Shown here piece after piece: positions 38,861-48,900 of a stretch of 64,000 bases of DNA. This DNA is from Rhea pennata (lineage: Eukaryota > Chordata > Aves > Rheiformes > Rheidae): assembly GCF_028389875.1 (NCBI RefSeq), contig NC_084682.1, positions 8,566,001-8,630,000 of the forward strand. The letters are read 5' to 3'. Within the stretch, counting starts at the first letter, position 1. Each line of letters opens with the position of its first letter. Under the pieces are notes generated by a model, which searched no databases, was not told the origin of the DNA, and saw only the letters and a list, made by a program, of their open reading frames with translations. The position numbers and the translations under genes are program-made.

Positions 38861-39905
38861 AGCCAGCAGCCAAGCCCCGCGCCGCAGGCTGAGGGGACAG
38901 ACCCCGTCCTGCAAGCCAGGCGTGGGGACAGCCGGGGGCCACTCACAGCCTGAGGGCACTCGGAGCCCTGCAGACCCAGCTCGCCTCCAGAGAGGAGGCC
39001 GCCGGGACGCACCGGCCGGGCAGCACGGGAGCTAGAGCCCGGCCTTCGCGCCGTCGGACGGCAGGAGCTGGTGCTCGCGCTTCCCGCCGCGCCTGCGGAC
39101 GAGCGCGGAGCCCCGCAGCGCGCAGCCCCCCGGCCACGGCCCCCGCGCGCTGCCTTCGGTTCCCCCTCCGAGGGAGCGGGCCGGGGCGAGCGCAGAGGCT
39201 CGCGAAGGCAGCACCGGAGCTGCCGCGGGCCAAGCACCCGGGCAAGCCAAAGCCGCCGGAGATGCCTCGCGGGGAGAATATCGACACGCTCGGGGAAGCG
39301 GCACCGCGCCATCAGCCCGGAGCCACAGAGGGCTTCGGTAAACAGCAAAGCAACAGCTTCCTACGGCGCGCAGCCCTTCCCACCGAGCTACAACTCCCGA
39401 ACGGGAGACTCGGCGGCAGAAAGCCGCGGCGCCGCCGGGCCCGCAGCTCTCCCCGCCCGCAGCGCACACGCGCCGCCGGGCTGCGCTTCGTCCCCCCCTC
39501 CCCGGGCCAGAGCCCGGCGGCTCCGCGCGGGGGGAGCGCAGCCGGCTCGGCCCGGCGCGGCCCGGGGCAGCGCGGCGGCTCAGGCGGCCGCGCCGCGCCG
39601 CGCTCACCTGCGCTCCGGCTCCTCCGGCTCCGGCTCCGGCTCCGCGGCGCCCCGCGAAGCCGCCCGGCCCTCGCCCTATCAGCGCGCCGCGCCGCGGCAG
39701 CCGCCCGCCCCCCATTGGCGGAGCGCTGTAAATAGCCGCCCGCGCGCCCGCTCCCATTGGCTGGCGCCGGCCGGGCCTCCCCGCGGCCCGCGCCGCCCCC
39801 CGGTAAAGCCCCGGGGATTTACGCGCCGCGCGGGCGGCGGCGCGCAGCGACCCTGGCGGGCAGCGCGCCTGCGGCCCGCCGTGCCGCCCTGCGTTTCGGG
39901 TCGTT
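38860..39905 (-). promoter_or_regulatory. CAMKK1: CpG island, inferred CAMKK1 promoter
   Basis: About 1 kb of very GC- and CpG-rich DNA. On the minus strand it has two CCAAT boxes, at 39714-39718 and 39756-39760, spaced 42 bases apart, GC boxes between and after them, and an AT-rich element (39728-39737) between them. A consensus donor lies about 105 bases downstream of the proximal CCAAT box. The arrangement of CCAAT boxes, then a short GC-rich leader, then a donor fits a housekeeping-type promoter for the minus-strand gene to the left. Assignment to CAMKK1 rests on strand, the need for an upstream non-coding exon and the lack of a better candidate. 39925-39950 just upstream is a T26 run. 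Confidence 0.6.
39608..39670 (-). other. CAMKK1: Inferred CAMKK1 non-coding exon 1
   Basis: Minus-strand sequence ending in GAGCGCAG|GTGAGC, a near-perfect donor at 39608/39607, lies just downstream of the CCAAT-box cluster. The segment is GC-rich with imperfect GGAGCC repeats and contains no ATG, so it would be a pure 5' UTR exon. Joined to the acceptor at 2047 it gives a first intron of about 37.6 kb. The 5' end is a guess; the transcription start was not determined. Confidence 0.45.
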
Positions 39906-39917
39906 CCCCCCCCAACA

Positions 39918-39924
<7 letters not shown>

Positions 39925-39950
<26 letters not shown>
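39925..39950. repeat. Poly(T) run, 26 bases
   Basis: Uninterrupted T run directly upstream, in gene sense, of the inferred CAMKK1 promoter. It follows two C runs on the plus strand. A poly(dA:dT) tract of this kind can exclude nucleosomes. Confidence 0.9.
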
Positions 39951-39955
<5 letters not shown>

Positions 39956-42679
39956 CTTGGCCTCCTTCCAGTGAGGGTCGCGTAATCCTCAGCGCTGAAA
40001 CGACGAGTTCTTTAACGTTGCTTTCATACCTCGAAACGGCATATTAATACCACCAGCTTTGTTTCCCATTCCCCCCCCCCCCCAAAAAAAAAAAAACACC
40101 CTGCTCCGTTGTCTTCTCCGTGTTTGCACGCAGCTGGGCGGCTCGCTACAGACGAGCGGGTTTATCCCGGGGAAAGGCGCTTCCAGTTTCACCATAAATA
40201 TTCGTAAAATCTATTTGCTGATTTTTTTCAGCCAAAAATATTTTCTTCGGAAAAGTTTTGAATTTCTGCTTGAAACCTTTGAGAACTTACACGCCCGCTG
40301 TTCATATTTGAAAAAGCAATTAAATAAAAAATTGTGGATCGAGTTATTTGACTGCAACATTCTCCCTCCCCTGTTTATTTTGCAAAGAAAAAATACCCCA
40401 AAAGCCTGACAATCTAGTACTGGTGTGGTTCCAAACTTCATTGAAGAATTGTTGCAGTCAGTGACATGATCCCTAGGCTAGAAACCTGGAAAGGATCTTT
40501 TTTTTTTAGCTCATTGGAGAGGAAATCAAATGGAGAAGATCCTCCATGAGTGGACAGCGCTGGAGCAGAGAGGGCCTCCTGGGTGAAGTGCGGCACAGCG
40601 CGAGCAGGTGGGGAGACATCAGAGCCGCTTAGAGTGACCAACAGACACATTTTTTTCTCTTCTTCTGGTTATTACTATTGGCGTTTTGAAAAATATTGCC
40701 TTTCCATGCATTTTGTTTGTAGTCCTGCCAGTGTTTCCGTGGTTTCGTGCCTTTAAATATTATTGGGTCCAATTTTCCCTTAGATGCAAGTACACAATTC
40801 CTTTCTGCTGCAGTCAGAGCAAAAAACCAAAGCAAAAACATAAATGATGCGTTGAGGGGTCCATGGCTTCTGAAGGAGGAAGGTTAGGGCAGAGTTTCTC
40901 CACCCTTTGGATAAACCACGAGCAGCTGGAAATATAGCCGCTTTTCTTTTTCCATGCGGAAAGCCTTCCTGACTGAAATGAGGAGGCAAGAAAGTCTCTA
41001 GGGCTTGTTTTGGAACAGCAAAACCTGGCACAAAAGGTTTCCAGGATCTTGAACTGCCCAGGTTTTCTGTGGCCTCACTCTTCCAGGCCACGTTTGGTCC
41101 CCGCTCAAGACAGTGGAGCTTCATCTGAGTTAAAAAACAGGCTCTGACTCTCCCCGTGATGGTCGTGAGCAGAAGGCTCGCGAGGACATGTCTCAGGCTG
41201 GTGATGACCTGCTGCAACCCGGGCGATGCAGCAGCGCCTTGCCAAGGCGCCGGTTGGCTCCCAGGACTGGATGGGCGTGAGGACAATCTTGTAGCAAATC
41301 TGGGCCCAGAGGTGGCCTGAGTATGTCCATCTGCTCATGGGGCTGTTTCATGCAGTTCCCATTGCCCATTGACAGACCTGGTCAGTGAGGACAAGGTCTC
41401 ACTGGCTTCACAGCTCAGACACAACAGCAAGGAGAATCACCACAAACCCAGGTGCACACTGAGCGTGCTGCGACCTGCACTATGGGCCATGAACGAGAGG
41501 GATGCCACTGCTGTGTTTGCTTTCTAATGCTGATAGCAGTAGCATCCATCCCTTTTTTTTTTTCAAATGCCCAGCACCCTGCTCTGATGATCCCCAAGCA
41601 GACATCATCTCAAAACTGCTTTCCCACCTCACCTCCTGCCCTGGCAGTGTTCACCCAGACGTGCACCTTGGTGCTGAGACGGCGTCTGACCAGGGAGAAG
41701 AGTTGGCCAGCAGGCTGTCTGTTGGCCACGACGCACTCTCAAGGAAAGTAGAACAAGCCAGCGAGGAAAAGCAAAGCCTCCTCAATCTGGGCTTTGCAGG
41801 TCCTCTTTGAGATGCCTAGAAGATGCCCACTGTTTGGAGAGCACTGAGGATTGTCTCTGAAGACCTGTGTCCTTCAATGACAGCTAGTTTAAATTGCTAG
41901 TCACATTCGAAACACACGATTAGCACCATGAGCAGGGTCTGAAACCATCACCTCCAGCAAAGACTCCCAGCACTTGACCCCGTGTAAGACCTGGCCAGTT
42001 AGTCTGACCCATAAGCCGCTATTTCTTCCAGGACAAAAAAGAAGAAAGTGCCCCACGTTCCCTGTCAGTAATACGAGAGTAATTCTCCTGCACAGCAGCC
42101 GTGCTCAGTGCAAGAAGAGTCCCAAAGACAGGACATCTTGGATGCTTGGGCCATGATGGCTGTAACAGCGTCCATGTAAGACGTTGGTTTTTCTCTGTTT
42201 AGGTGTAGTTGGTTGCTAACGTTTGCTGTGCGCTTTCCGCGGGTGAGGAAAGAGGCGCGAGGGTGGTTAATTTGTCCTCGAGCTCGAGCCACAAGAGGGA
42301 GACGACACATCTTCCCAGGCACTTCACAAGCACTGCTCAGTGAAAAGAAAAAGAAGGAAAAGCAAAAAGGGAAAGAGTGGAAGTTATCATTTCTTTTAGG
42401 AGCAGCTGGTCCAAATCTCTTCACGACCCATCAGAGCGGAGCAGGAGCCTTGTTTCGTGCCGGCAGGCAGAGCTCCGGTGAGCAGAACGAGCCCGAACTA
42501 CCCCTGCTTGGTCGACTCCGCTGGTGCTATACTGGGAACCCATTTGGGCACTTTGGGACTTTTCCGCTTTCTAAAATAAGGCAATAAAGCGATTAGAAAT
42601 AGATAGCAGAAGGCGAGAGCACTTCACGAAAGAAAGCAAAAGAATATAGCGCGGCGTAGTTAATACAGAGCTGGCAAGA

Positions 42680-42880
42680 GCGAAAGCGCGCGCGCCAGCC
42701 GCGCCGGCGCGGGGAGCGGGGCCGCCGGCGGGGCTGCAGGCGCCCGACGCCGGCGCGGCGCCCGGGGGCCTTCCCCGCACGGCACGGCCCCGCCGGCGAG
42801 CGCACGCGGCGAAATAAAAGCGTCACTGAGCGCTGGGAAGATGGAAACGCTCCCGTCGGTCCTTCTCCGCGTGTCAGCTA
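42680..42880. other. CpG-dense patch between CAMKK1 and P2RX1
   Basis: A short block with very high CpG density (42685-42810), bounded by AT-rich sequence. Beside it, at 42823-42830, is a GCGTCACT element resembling a CRE/AP-1-type half site. It could be a distal promoter or enhancer. No splice donor was identified. Confidence 0.35.
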
Positions 42881-44539
42881 GAGGATCTATCCAGCCGAAA
42901 ACGCGCTCCTGCATCAAAAGAGAGAGGGAATTAGTGTAACCGGCAAGGCAGATGCTTGGTTAGGGGAAAAAAATCCAAGAATGCCCCCACTGGAGGACTG
43001 GGTTAAAAAAAAACGTGAGCCCAATGCACACGAGAAAGCGTGAGTGGTGTGAGAGCTTGCGCAGGAAAGACAGCGGCTCTTTCTTTAAACTTACCCATTT
43101 TTAATTTGTGTTGTTACAGTGTCCGGAAGCGCCAGGTGGAAATCAGGCCTTGTTGTGCTGGGAATTGGGCACAAACATAATGATTTAATGTCACCAGCTC
43201 TGCAGAGCTTGAAATACGATTCCTCATCCCTGCAGAGTCACTAGCCAGCAAATTATTGCAGAATAAATTTTTCCGCAATTGCTCTTCTGAAATATCTGTG
43301 CCACCTGATCTCTTTCAGAGTAACCAAACCTGAGCGGACAAAAAGATACATTTATTTGAGGTCCAACCTCGTAACCTTCACAGATAACCATAAATCTGGA
43401 GCTGCCAGAACGTGCAGTAGCTAAGGCTGCATCTGCGCTGTTCAGAGCAGGCTCTGCTCACTGCGCTTGGGTTCAAGTTTAACAATTACCTGCTGGTGCC
43501 TCAGTTTCCCTTTCTGCAAAATCTGAATAGTAACACGGGATGCATTGCTCTCTCCTTCGCCCGGGATCAGCACAAGAGCCGCTGCGAGCCCCTGGGAGCA
43601 CCGCAGCCTCAACTCGCCCGTGCAAGGGCCTGTTACTGCTGTTGCCGATCATTAGGGATTAGCTGGGTAATAAATATTCTTCCTGGGTGCTTTCTGGCTG
43701 AAAGGATGGAGAGAGTGTTTAATTTGCTAAGGGTTACCCAGTATTTTTTGATTAGTTAAATAACCATGTACAAGCCCAAAGTCAACTAAACAAGAAAAGG
43801 CGTTACTAAAAACCCCTCCGCTGTCACAGCACGAAGGGGAAGCGACGCAGCAAGCTGCCTTGACGGGGTCTTCGCACAAGCACCGAATCCCTTCGGGTTT
43901 CCGCGACATTTTGGCTCGCTGCGCTGAAGCGGGAGAGCAGCAGGAGAGGCCAGGCAGGTTTTACAGCTTGCAATGCAGCCGCCGGCCAGCCGCAACGCGC
44001 GGGTGCCGGGGAGCAGCGGGTCTTCCCTGGCCCTACGAGCAAGGAGAAGCCGGGGGGATTGCCGCAGGGTTGCCCTGCCTTTTCAGACCGCAGCGGGGAC
44101 CAGCAGGGATCAAAACCCTCACACTGCTGCCGAGTCTCCTCCAATCTCCGCAGCTCTGGGTGGTGTCCGCCCGAACGCCACCGGCCCCAGGATGGGGATG
44201 CGGTGAGGAGCTTGGCTTTCGCTCATTAAATAGAACTGAATTACAATCTCTCTCTTTGCTAGTTGCAGAAATGATTGGTGAATGAAAACCAAAGAAAAGG
44301 ATCTCCAAAGATTACATATTTGGGGAAAAAAAAGCAAAGAAATGAAAATAAATCCTCCTCTGATTTTTTTATAAAGCAGTCCTGGGATTTTTAGGGATCC
44401 CGGCTCAGAGGTTTAGAATAACAACTACGAGAGATCATTTTCGAATAGCATCTTTCCTAAATTCCTATTCTGCCTTTTAACACCTCCTAGGAGGGAACAG
44501 GGGCTTAGCACTACAAGCGGCTTGAAAGATTAAGCGGGA

Positions 44540-45350
44540 GCGGAGCACCCCTCGGCTCCGCCCGCAGCCGCCCCCGGCTGGCTGGAGCTGTGACCGGGGC
44601 GGTTAAACCGGTGCCCGAGGCTACCCGAGCTCCGGCTTTGCTGCCTCTGGTGTTGGCAGCTCCCGTCTCCGCGGGCGCGCGTGGATGCGAGCCGCGGTCT
44701 CCAGTCCCCTCTGCCGGCTGCAGGCTGCCGAGCGCGGCCGGCGGCGGCTGCGCGGGGCGCGGCGGCCCCGGCGGCGGCGGCTGCGCGCCCGCTGCGCGCC
44801 CCGGCGGCGGCTGCGCGCCCGCTGCGCGCCCCGGCGGCGGCTGCGTGCGCGGCTGCTTTTCACGCGTGAGCGTGCGCACCGGAGAGCCTGGCGCAGCCCG
44901 CAGCCAGGGCAAGCACCGCGCCGCAGAGGGCTGTAGTACAAAAACTAACAGTTTGGTGGCATTGTTATTTTTTTTTAATAAAATACACTCTCACAAAATA
45001 ACCGGCTTTCTGCCGCGCCGGGGGAGTGGGCGCCACGGCCGCCCTCGGGGAGGGAGGCGCTGCGTCGGACAGCCGGACGGCTGGCGCCGGCCACGGGGCT
45101 CGGCGGGCCCTGCCGCCGCAGGACTTTCTCGCCGCGGGGGCTCCAGACCGACGGCCCGGGCGCTGCTGAAGGGGGACAACGGCCGCGCGTCGGGGGAGGA
45201 GGAGGAGGGCGCAGGTCCGTCGGCTGGTGCGGATGCTGCTGGCGGAGAAGGGCTCGGCGTTGCCCGCCGCGTCCTGCCAGCCCCCGCCACGCTGCCCGGG
45301 GGCCGCAGGGTGCCCACGGTGGGCTGCGCAGGGCGAGGGCAGCGCCGTTC
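44540..45350. other. CpG-dense patch with GC-rich tandem repeat
   Basis: About 800 bases of CpG-rich DNA interrupted near 44940-45000 by an AT-rich stretch. It includes the 30-bp tandem repeat described separately. Long open frames in five of six frames follow from the base composition. It may be a CpG island close to the 3' end of P2RX1 or the promoter of an unannotated transcript. Confidence 0.4.
44770..44848. repeat. 30-bp GC-rich tandem repeat, about 2.6 copies
   Basis: Unit of the type CCGGCGGCGG-CTGCGCGCCC-GCTGCGCGCC. Copies run 44771-44800 and 44801-44830, and a partial third follows. Copies one and two are almost identical. Because 30 is a multiple of three, every overlapping frame shows a ten-residue peptide repeat (for example QPPPGRAAGA on the minus strand). 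This is not evidence for a protein. Confidence 0.9.
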
Positions 45351-45906
45351 ACCTCTCACTGCGTGTTGTCCACCTTCTTTTCCTTCTTATGTGACTTCGT
45401 CTAGGGGTTAAGCGAGAGAAAACAGGTTTTTTTTTATAGACTTGCCCTTACTAACACCAGTGAAAAATGCCTATGGAGGAGGCATTTCTAACCCAGAGGG
45501 TATGAGCAAGGTTTTGGATGAATCTGAGGGTCACATGCATGCTCTGTAGGCATCGGAATCGTGGCAATGGTCTCAAAAGGGGAAAATTTTCCAGATTGCT
45601 CAAGCACTGGTCTACTGCTGCTTCCCATAAAGCAGGGCAGGTTTTACTTGGTATTGGACTGCTGAGGCAATATGGGAGCTCTTGCAATTAATAACGGCTC
45701 ACGTAGAAGGTCTGTATAACTTTGGAGAAGAGATTCAGGGGTACCAGCCTCTGGCAATCCCAAGTGAGAACTAGCTCAGAGCAGGTGCCTGGTCGCTCCT
45801 CAATGCAAGTGTTGTATTTGTAACGGCCTCTTTGCCCCCACACGCATCCACGCTCGCGCAGAGGCAGGAGCCGCCGTGGGCTGCAGCAGGACGAACTCTT
45901 ACTTAC

Positions 45907-45999
45907 AGGCTCCTGTTCTGCATATTTGAATTTCTTCTGCTTGTAATAGTCCCGTCCTTGGAGGAAATGTAGCAGCAGCAGGTCGCAGAGGACAGAGGC
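45907..45999 (-). CDS. P2RX1: P2RX1 exon 11 (TM2 end, C-terminal motif)
   Basis: Residues 346-376: [20 protein letters not shown], then [11 protein letters not shown]. It finishes TM2 ([11 protein letters not shown]) and includes the YxxxK trafficking motif. Acceptor TTTGATTTAAG, donor CCT|GTAAGT, phase 0. If the donor is ignored, the frame runs on for 72 codons to TAA at 45688-45690; that extension resembles no P2X tail, so splicing to a further exon is preferred. Confidence 0.92.
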
Positions 46000-48900
46000 C
46001 TTAAATCAAAGCGAGACAGAAACCAAAACGTGGGCTGGGGCTGGTCTCCAGACCACCTTGGCCATCTTGTACCTTCCAGCCTTGTTCCAAAATCCCAGTT
46101 TGTCCCCCCAACTGGGGCTGCATCTGCTTCAGATGCATGGTGCGGCCACTGCTTGAGAGCATCCAGCCCAAGCATGCACGCAGGACCAAAGGGAAGCGTG
46201 CCAGACTCAATACCGGGCAACTTAGGTCTACGGAAATTAATTGCTCCCACTTCAGGTATATCCAGAGCACAGCACACTTCGGTTTCGTGGCCTTCAGTGG
46301 CCACAATCAACCTGGATCTTGGCTTTCTGTCTGGCATGAAACACTGCCCCTCACCTCCAAAAGCCATCCAAAGCACCCCAATATTGGCTTTAACTCGGAA
46401 ACTCTTGGGGATACCAAGACACGGCTCTCGCAAAAGCCTTCTCATCGCTCAGGTAAGACGGCGGCTCACACTACGAGGCTTTGCATGAGCCTGTGGTCAG
46501 CGGGCACCTATTTCCCTGAGCTATGCAAGGTGAGAGAGCAGCTCCCTTCTTCCTTTGCACGTCCATCCTGGCCTGAGCAGGAACTGGTATTTCGCTGTAC
46601 TCAGGGACATGCCCCACTGAGGTCACCTGCCAGGAGAATAATTTGAGTCTCCTCTTAGGGGCTGGAAATATCTGAACTTACCACCCCAAAAATACCAATT
46701 CCAGAGCCAATTGTGGTCATGGTCGGGATAATGTCAAATTTTCCTGCCTGAAAAAAAGTCAGAAGAAAGAAGTGATACGTCAGAAGCAGCCAAGGAAAAG
46801 AAAATGCTGCAATAGGTGTGGACGGGAGCTCAGCTAAAGAGCATCTCACACCACAAAATTCACCACCGCACAGAGATAAACTGGAGCTGGATGAGAGCTG
46901 GGTTGGAGCTCTTTGGTCAAAGAAGAAAAATAAGATTGGTTGGGTTTTGGGCTGACCCCAACAGTTCCTCCCCACCCACTTTGACCTTTTCTGGGGCGAA
47001 ACCAAACTGCATCTGTCCATCATGGCCCATACAACGGGACTCCCCTCTCCATGTGCCCTGGTGGCTACAGAGGACTATGAGGCTGCAGGCACCCGTGCAT
47101 GGTGCTCGCCAGCACCAGACCCCGGCGCTGCGAGAGGCAGGTGCTGCATTCCCACGGCAGCATGATGGCTTGCAGCCTGGCGCCGGTGACCCTGCAGGAG
47201 AGCCCAGAGGAGCACCAGCTGCCCGGCCACCCCCACCTTGCCATTCACCAGGATGTCGAACCGGATCCCGAACACCTTGTACAGCGTCCTTTTGTCCGTC
47301 CCGTCCTCTTTGTAGTACTTGGCGTACCTGCCCAATGGAATGAGCAGCTTTACTGGCCAGCTGGGGCACTCAACAGCCCCACGGCATCAGGCGCTCGGCG
47401 GGCAGCAGAGCAGGGTGGGACCCCGGCACCTGCAGTCCGGCCCCCTCCGTGCCCTCCGAGGACCCTTGGCTGAGGGCATGTCACCCTCCCGTGCCTCTGT
47501 TTCCCTGCCGGAATGCTGGAGCCCTGTTTCCCATAGTAAGTGCTGCAGCATCCCAAAAGACATCCCCTCCTGCCTGGAAAGATAATCCCCGACCTGAAGT
47601 TGAAGCCCGGAGAAACGTTGCTGTCATCATTGTAGAGGCCGTGGAACTGGTAGATGGGTTTGCAGTGCCGGACAGGCCAGTCGAGGTCGCAGTTCCAGTC
47701 TATGGTGATGCCCACGACTCCCCCCTGCAGCGGAGAGAGGCCGTTTCGCTGGGGTGCCGCGATGCTCACGCCACTCAGCTGGATTTGTGCAGCTCACAGG
47801 GAGAAGCTCTTCCATGCACGTAGGTGGCCCTCGATGCCACGAGGCGCTCCACAGCGCACGGTCCCTACCGCTGCCCTCAGCCCTCCTGGGCAGCCCCAGC
47901 TTCGCGCCCTGCACAGCACCCCACGCGGTGGGGCTTGCCCGCATACATGACTAAATTCCAGCCCTCTTGCTCCTGGCTCAGCATCGCATGTCCAAGGCAT
48001 GGTCCTGAGGAGCAGTGACCATTGCAGCCCTGCTGTGGACCTTGCAAGATGGCTTCTCCCTTTTGACTGAGAGATTTGCTCACCTGGCCACTCCACCCTG
48101 CCAGCTTTTTCCTGCAGGCAAAAGCATGTCAAGAAAATGATGAGAAACAACCATCAAACCATTAGCATCCCAGGGAAAGAAAGAAAGAAGAAGCAAAGCC
48201 CTTCCTTGCACGTAGCAGTTCCTCATGAGCTGCTCCAGGTACTAACTAAGCCCTGGAGGCTCTTCCTTTTGCATCTTCAATATATGCAAGTCTCTCATTT
48301 AGTTTAATGCGTAACAAAGTTGGCTTAAGGCTGTGAGATGCAGATATTCTCGCACACGGCCCTGAGAAGCGCTGGGCAGAGCTTTGGGTTTGCGCCTGTG
48401 CTGTGGAGTTTGTGCTGTGGAGTTTGTGCTGTGGAGTTTGTGCTGGGCAGCGACCAATATTTGACTTTTCAGCTGAGGTTTCAGAATGCAAACAAATAGG
48501 ATTTGTCCATGCAGCTCTACTGATTAGTTATACAAATTAAAACAAGCTGAATCCTGGATTTACTGCCAGCAGGTCAAATCCTGTCAATCTTACAGGGGAG
48601 TTTCCCAGAAAGGCTTAAATATTAGGCCACGTCCAAGGAGATTCATAATCTTTAGAAGCTAATTCAGACAGTGCCACACAAATCCTTGGGAAAACAGATC
48701 CTTCTCATCTCAACAGCTTGGGGGCAATTCCTCTGCTGGCCCCCTTCCCATGCCAGCAAGAAACATCTGTTGAAATTTAAGTACCTTAACAGCCAGGAGA
48801 GTAAAATTTTGCCCCGATTCCTTCACTATGTATCCCAGGTCAAACACGGGGCACAAGGAGTCCGTGACTTTGTGATACGTGCATTTCTTCAGGTACTGCT

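Larger units (their letters stand above)
39951..45687 (-). other. CAMKK1-P2RX1 interval (includes unlocated P2RX1 3' end)
   Basis: No coding exon recognised. By gene structure, the last P2RX1 coding exon (about 25 residues in mammals) and its 3' UTR should lie here on the minus strand. The C-terminal tail of P2X1 is too poorly conserved for me to find by eye. AATAAA-type signals on the minus strand occur at 43351-43356 and near 40373. Two CpG-dense patches (about 42680-42880 and 44540-45350) are described separately. The flanking 40-42.5 kb is ordinary AT-mixed DNA. Confidence 0.5.

Noticed and set aside
39071-39985. 304-codon plus-strand open frame in the CpG island
   Set aside because: Ala/Arg/Pro/Gly-rich, with similarly long frames on both strands, as expected of CpG-island DNA; no conserved domain.
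44590-45411. 273-codon plus-strand open frame
   Set aside because: Composition artefact of a CpG-dense block and the 30-bp tandem repeat; no recognisable domain.
45903-46445. 180-codon minus-strand open frame overlapping P2RX1 exon 11 and intron 10
   Set aside because: It reads exon 11 in the wrong frame and the rest is intron; no family motif. Treated as a chance open frame.
48390-48450. Short direct repeats resembling a CRISPR-like array
   Set aside because: The 14-bp units are contiguous with no spacers; this is a minisatellite in a vertebrate intron.
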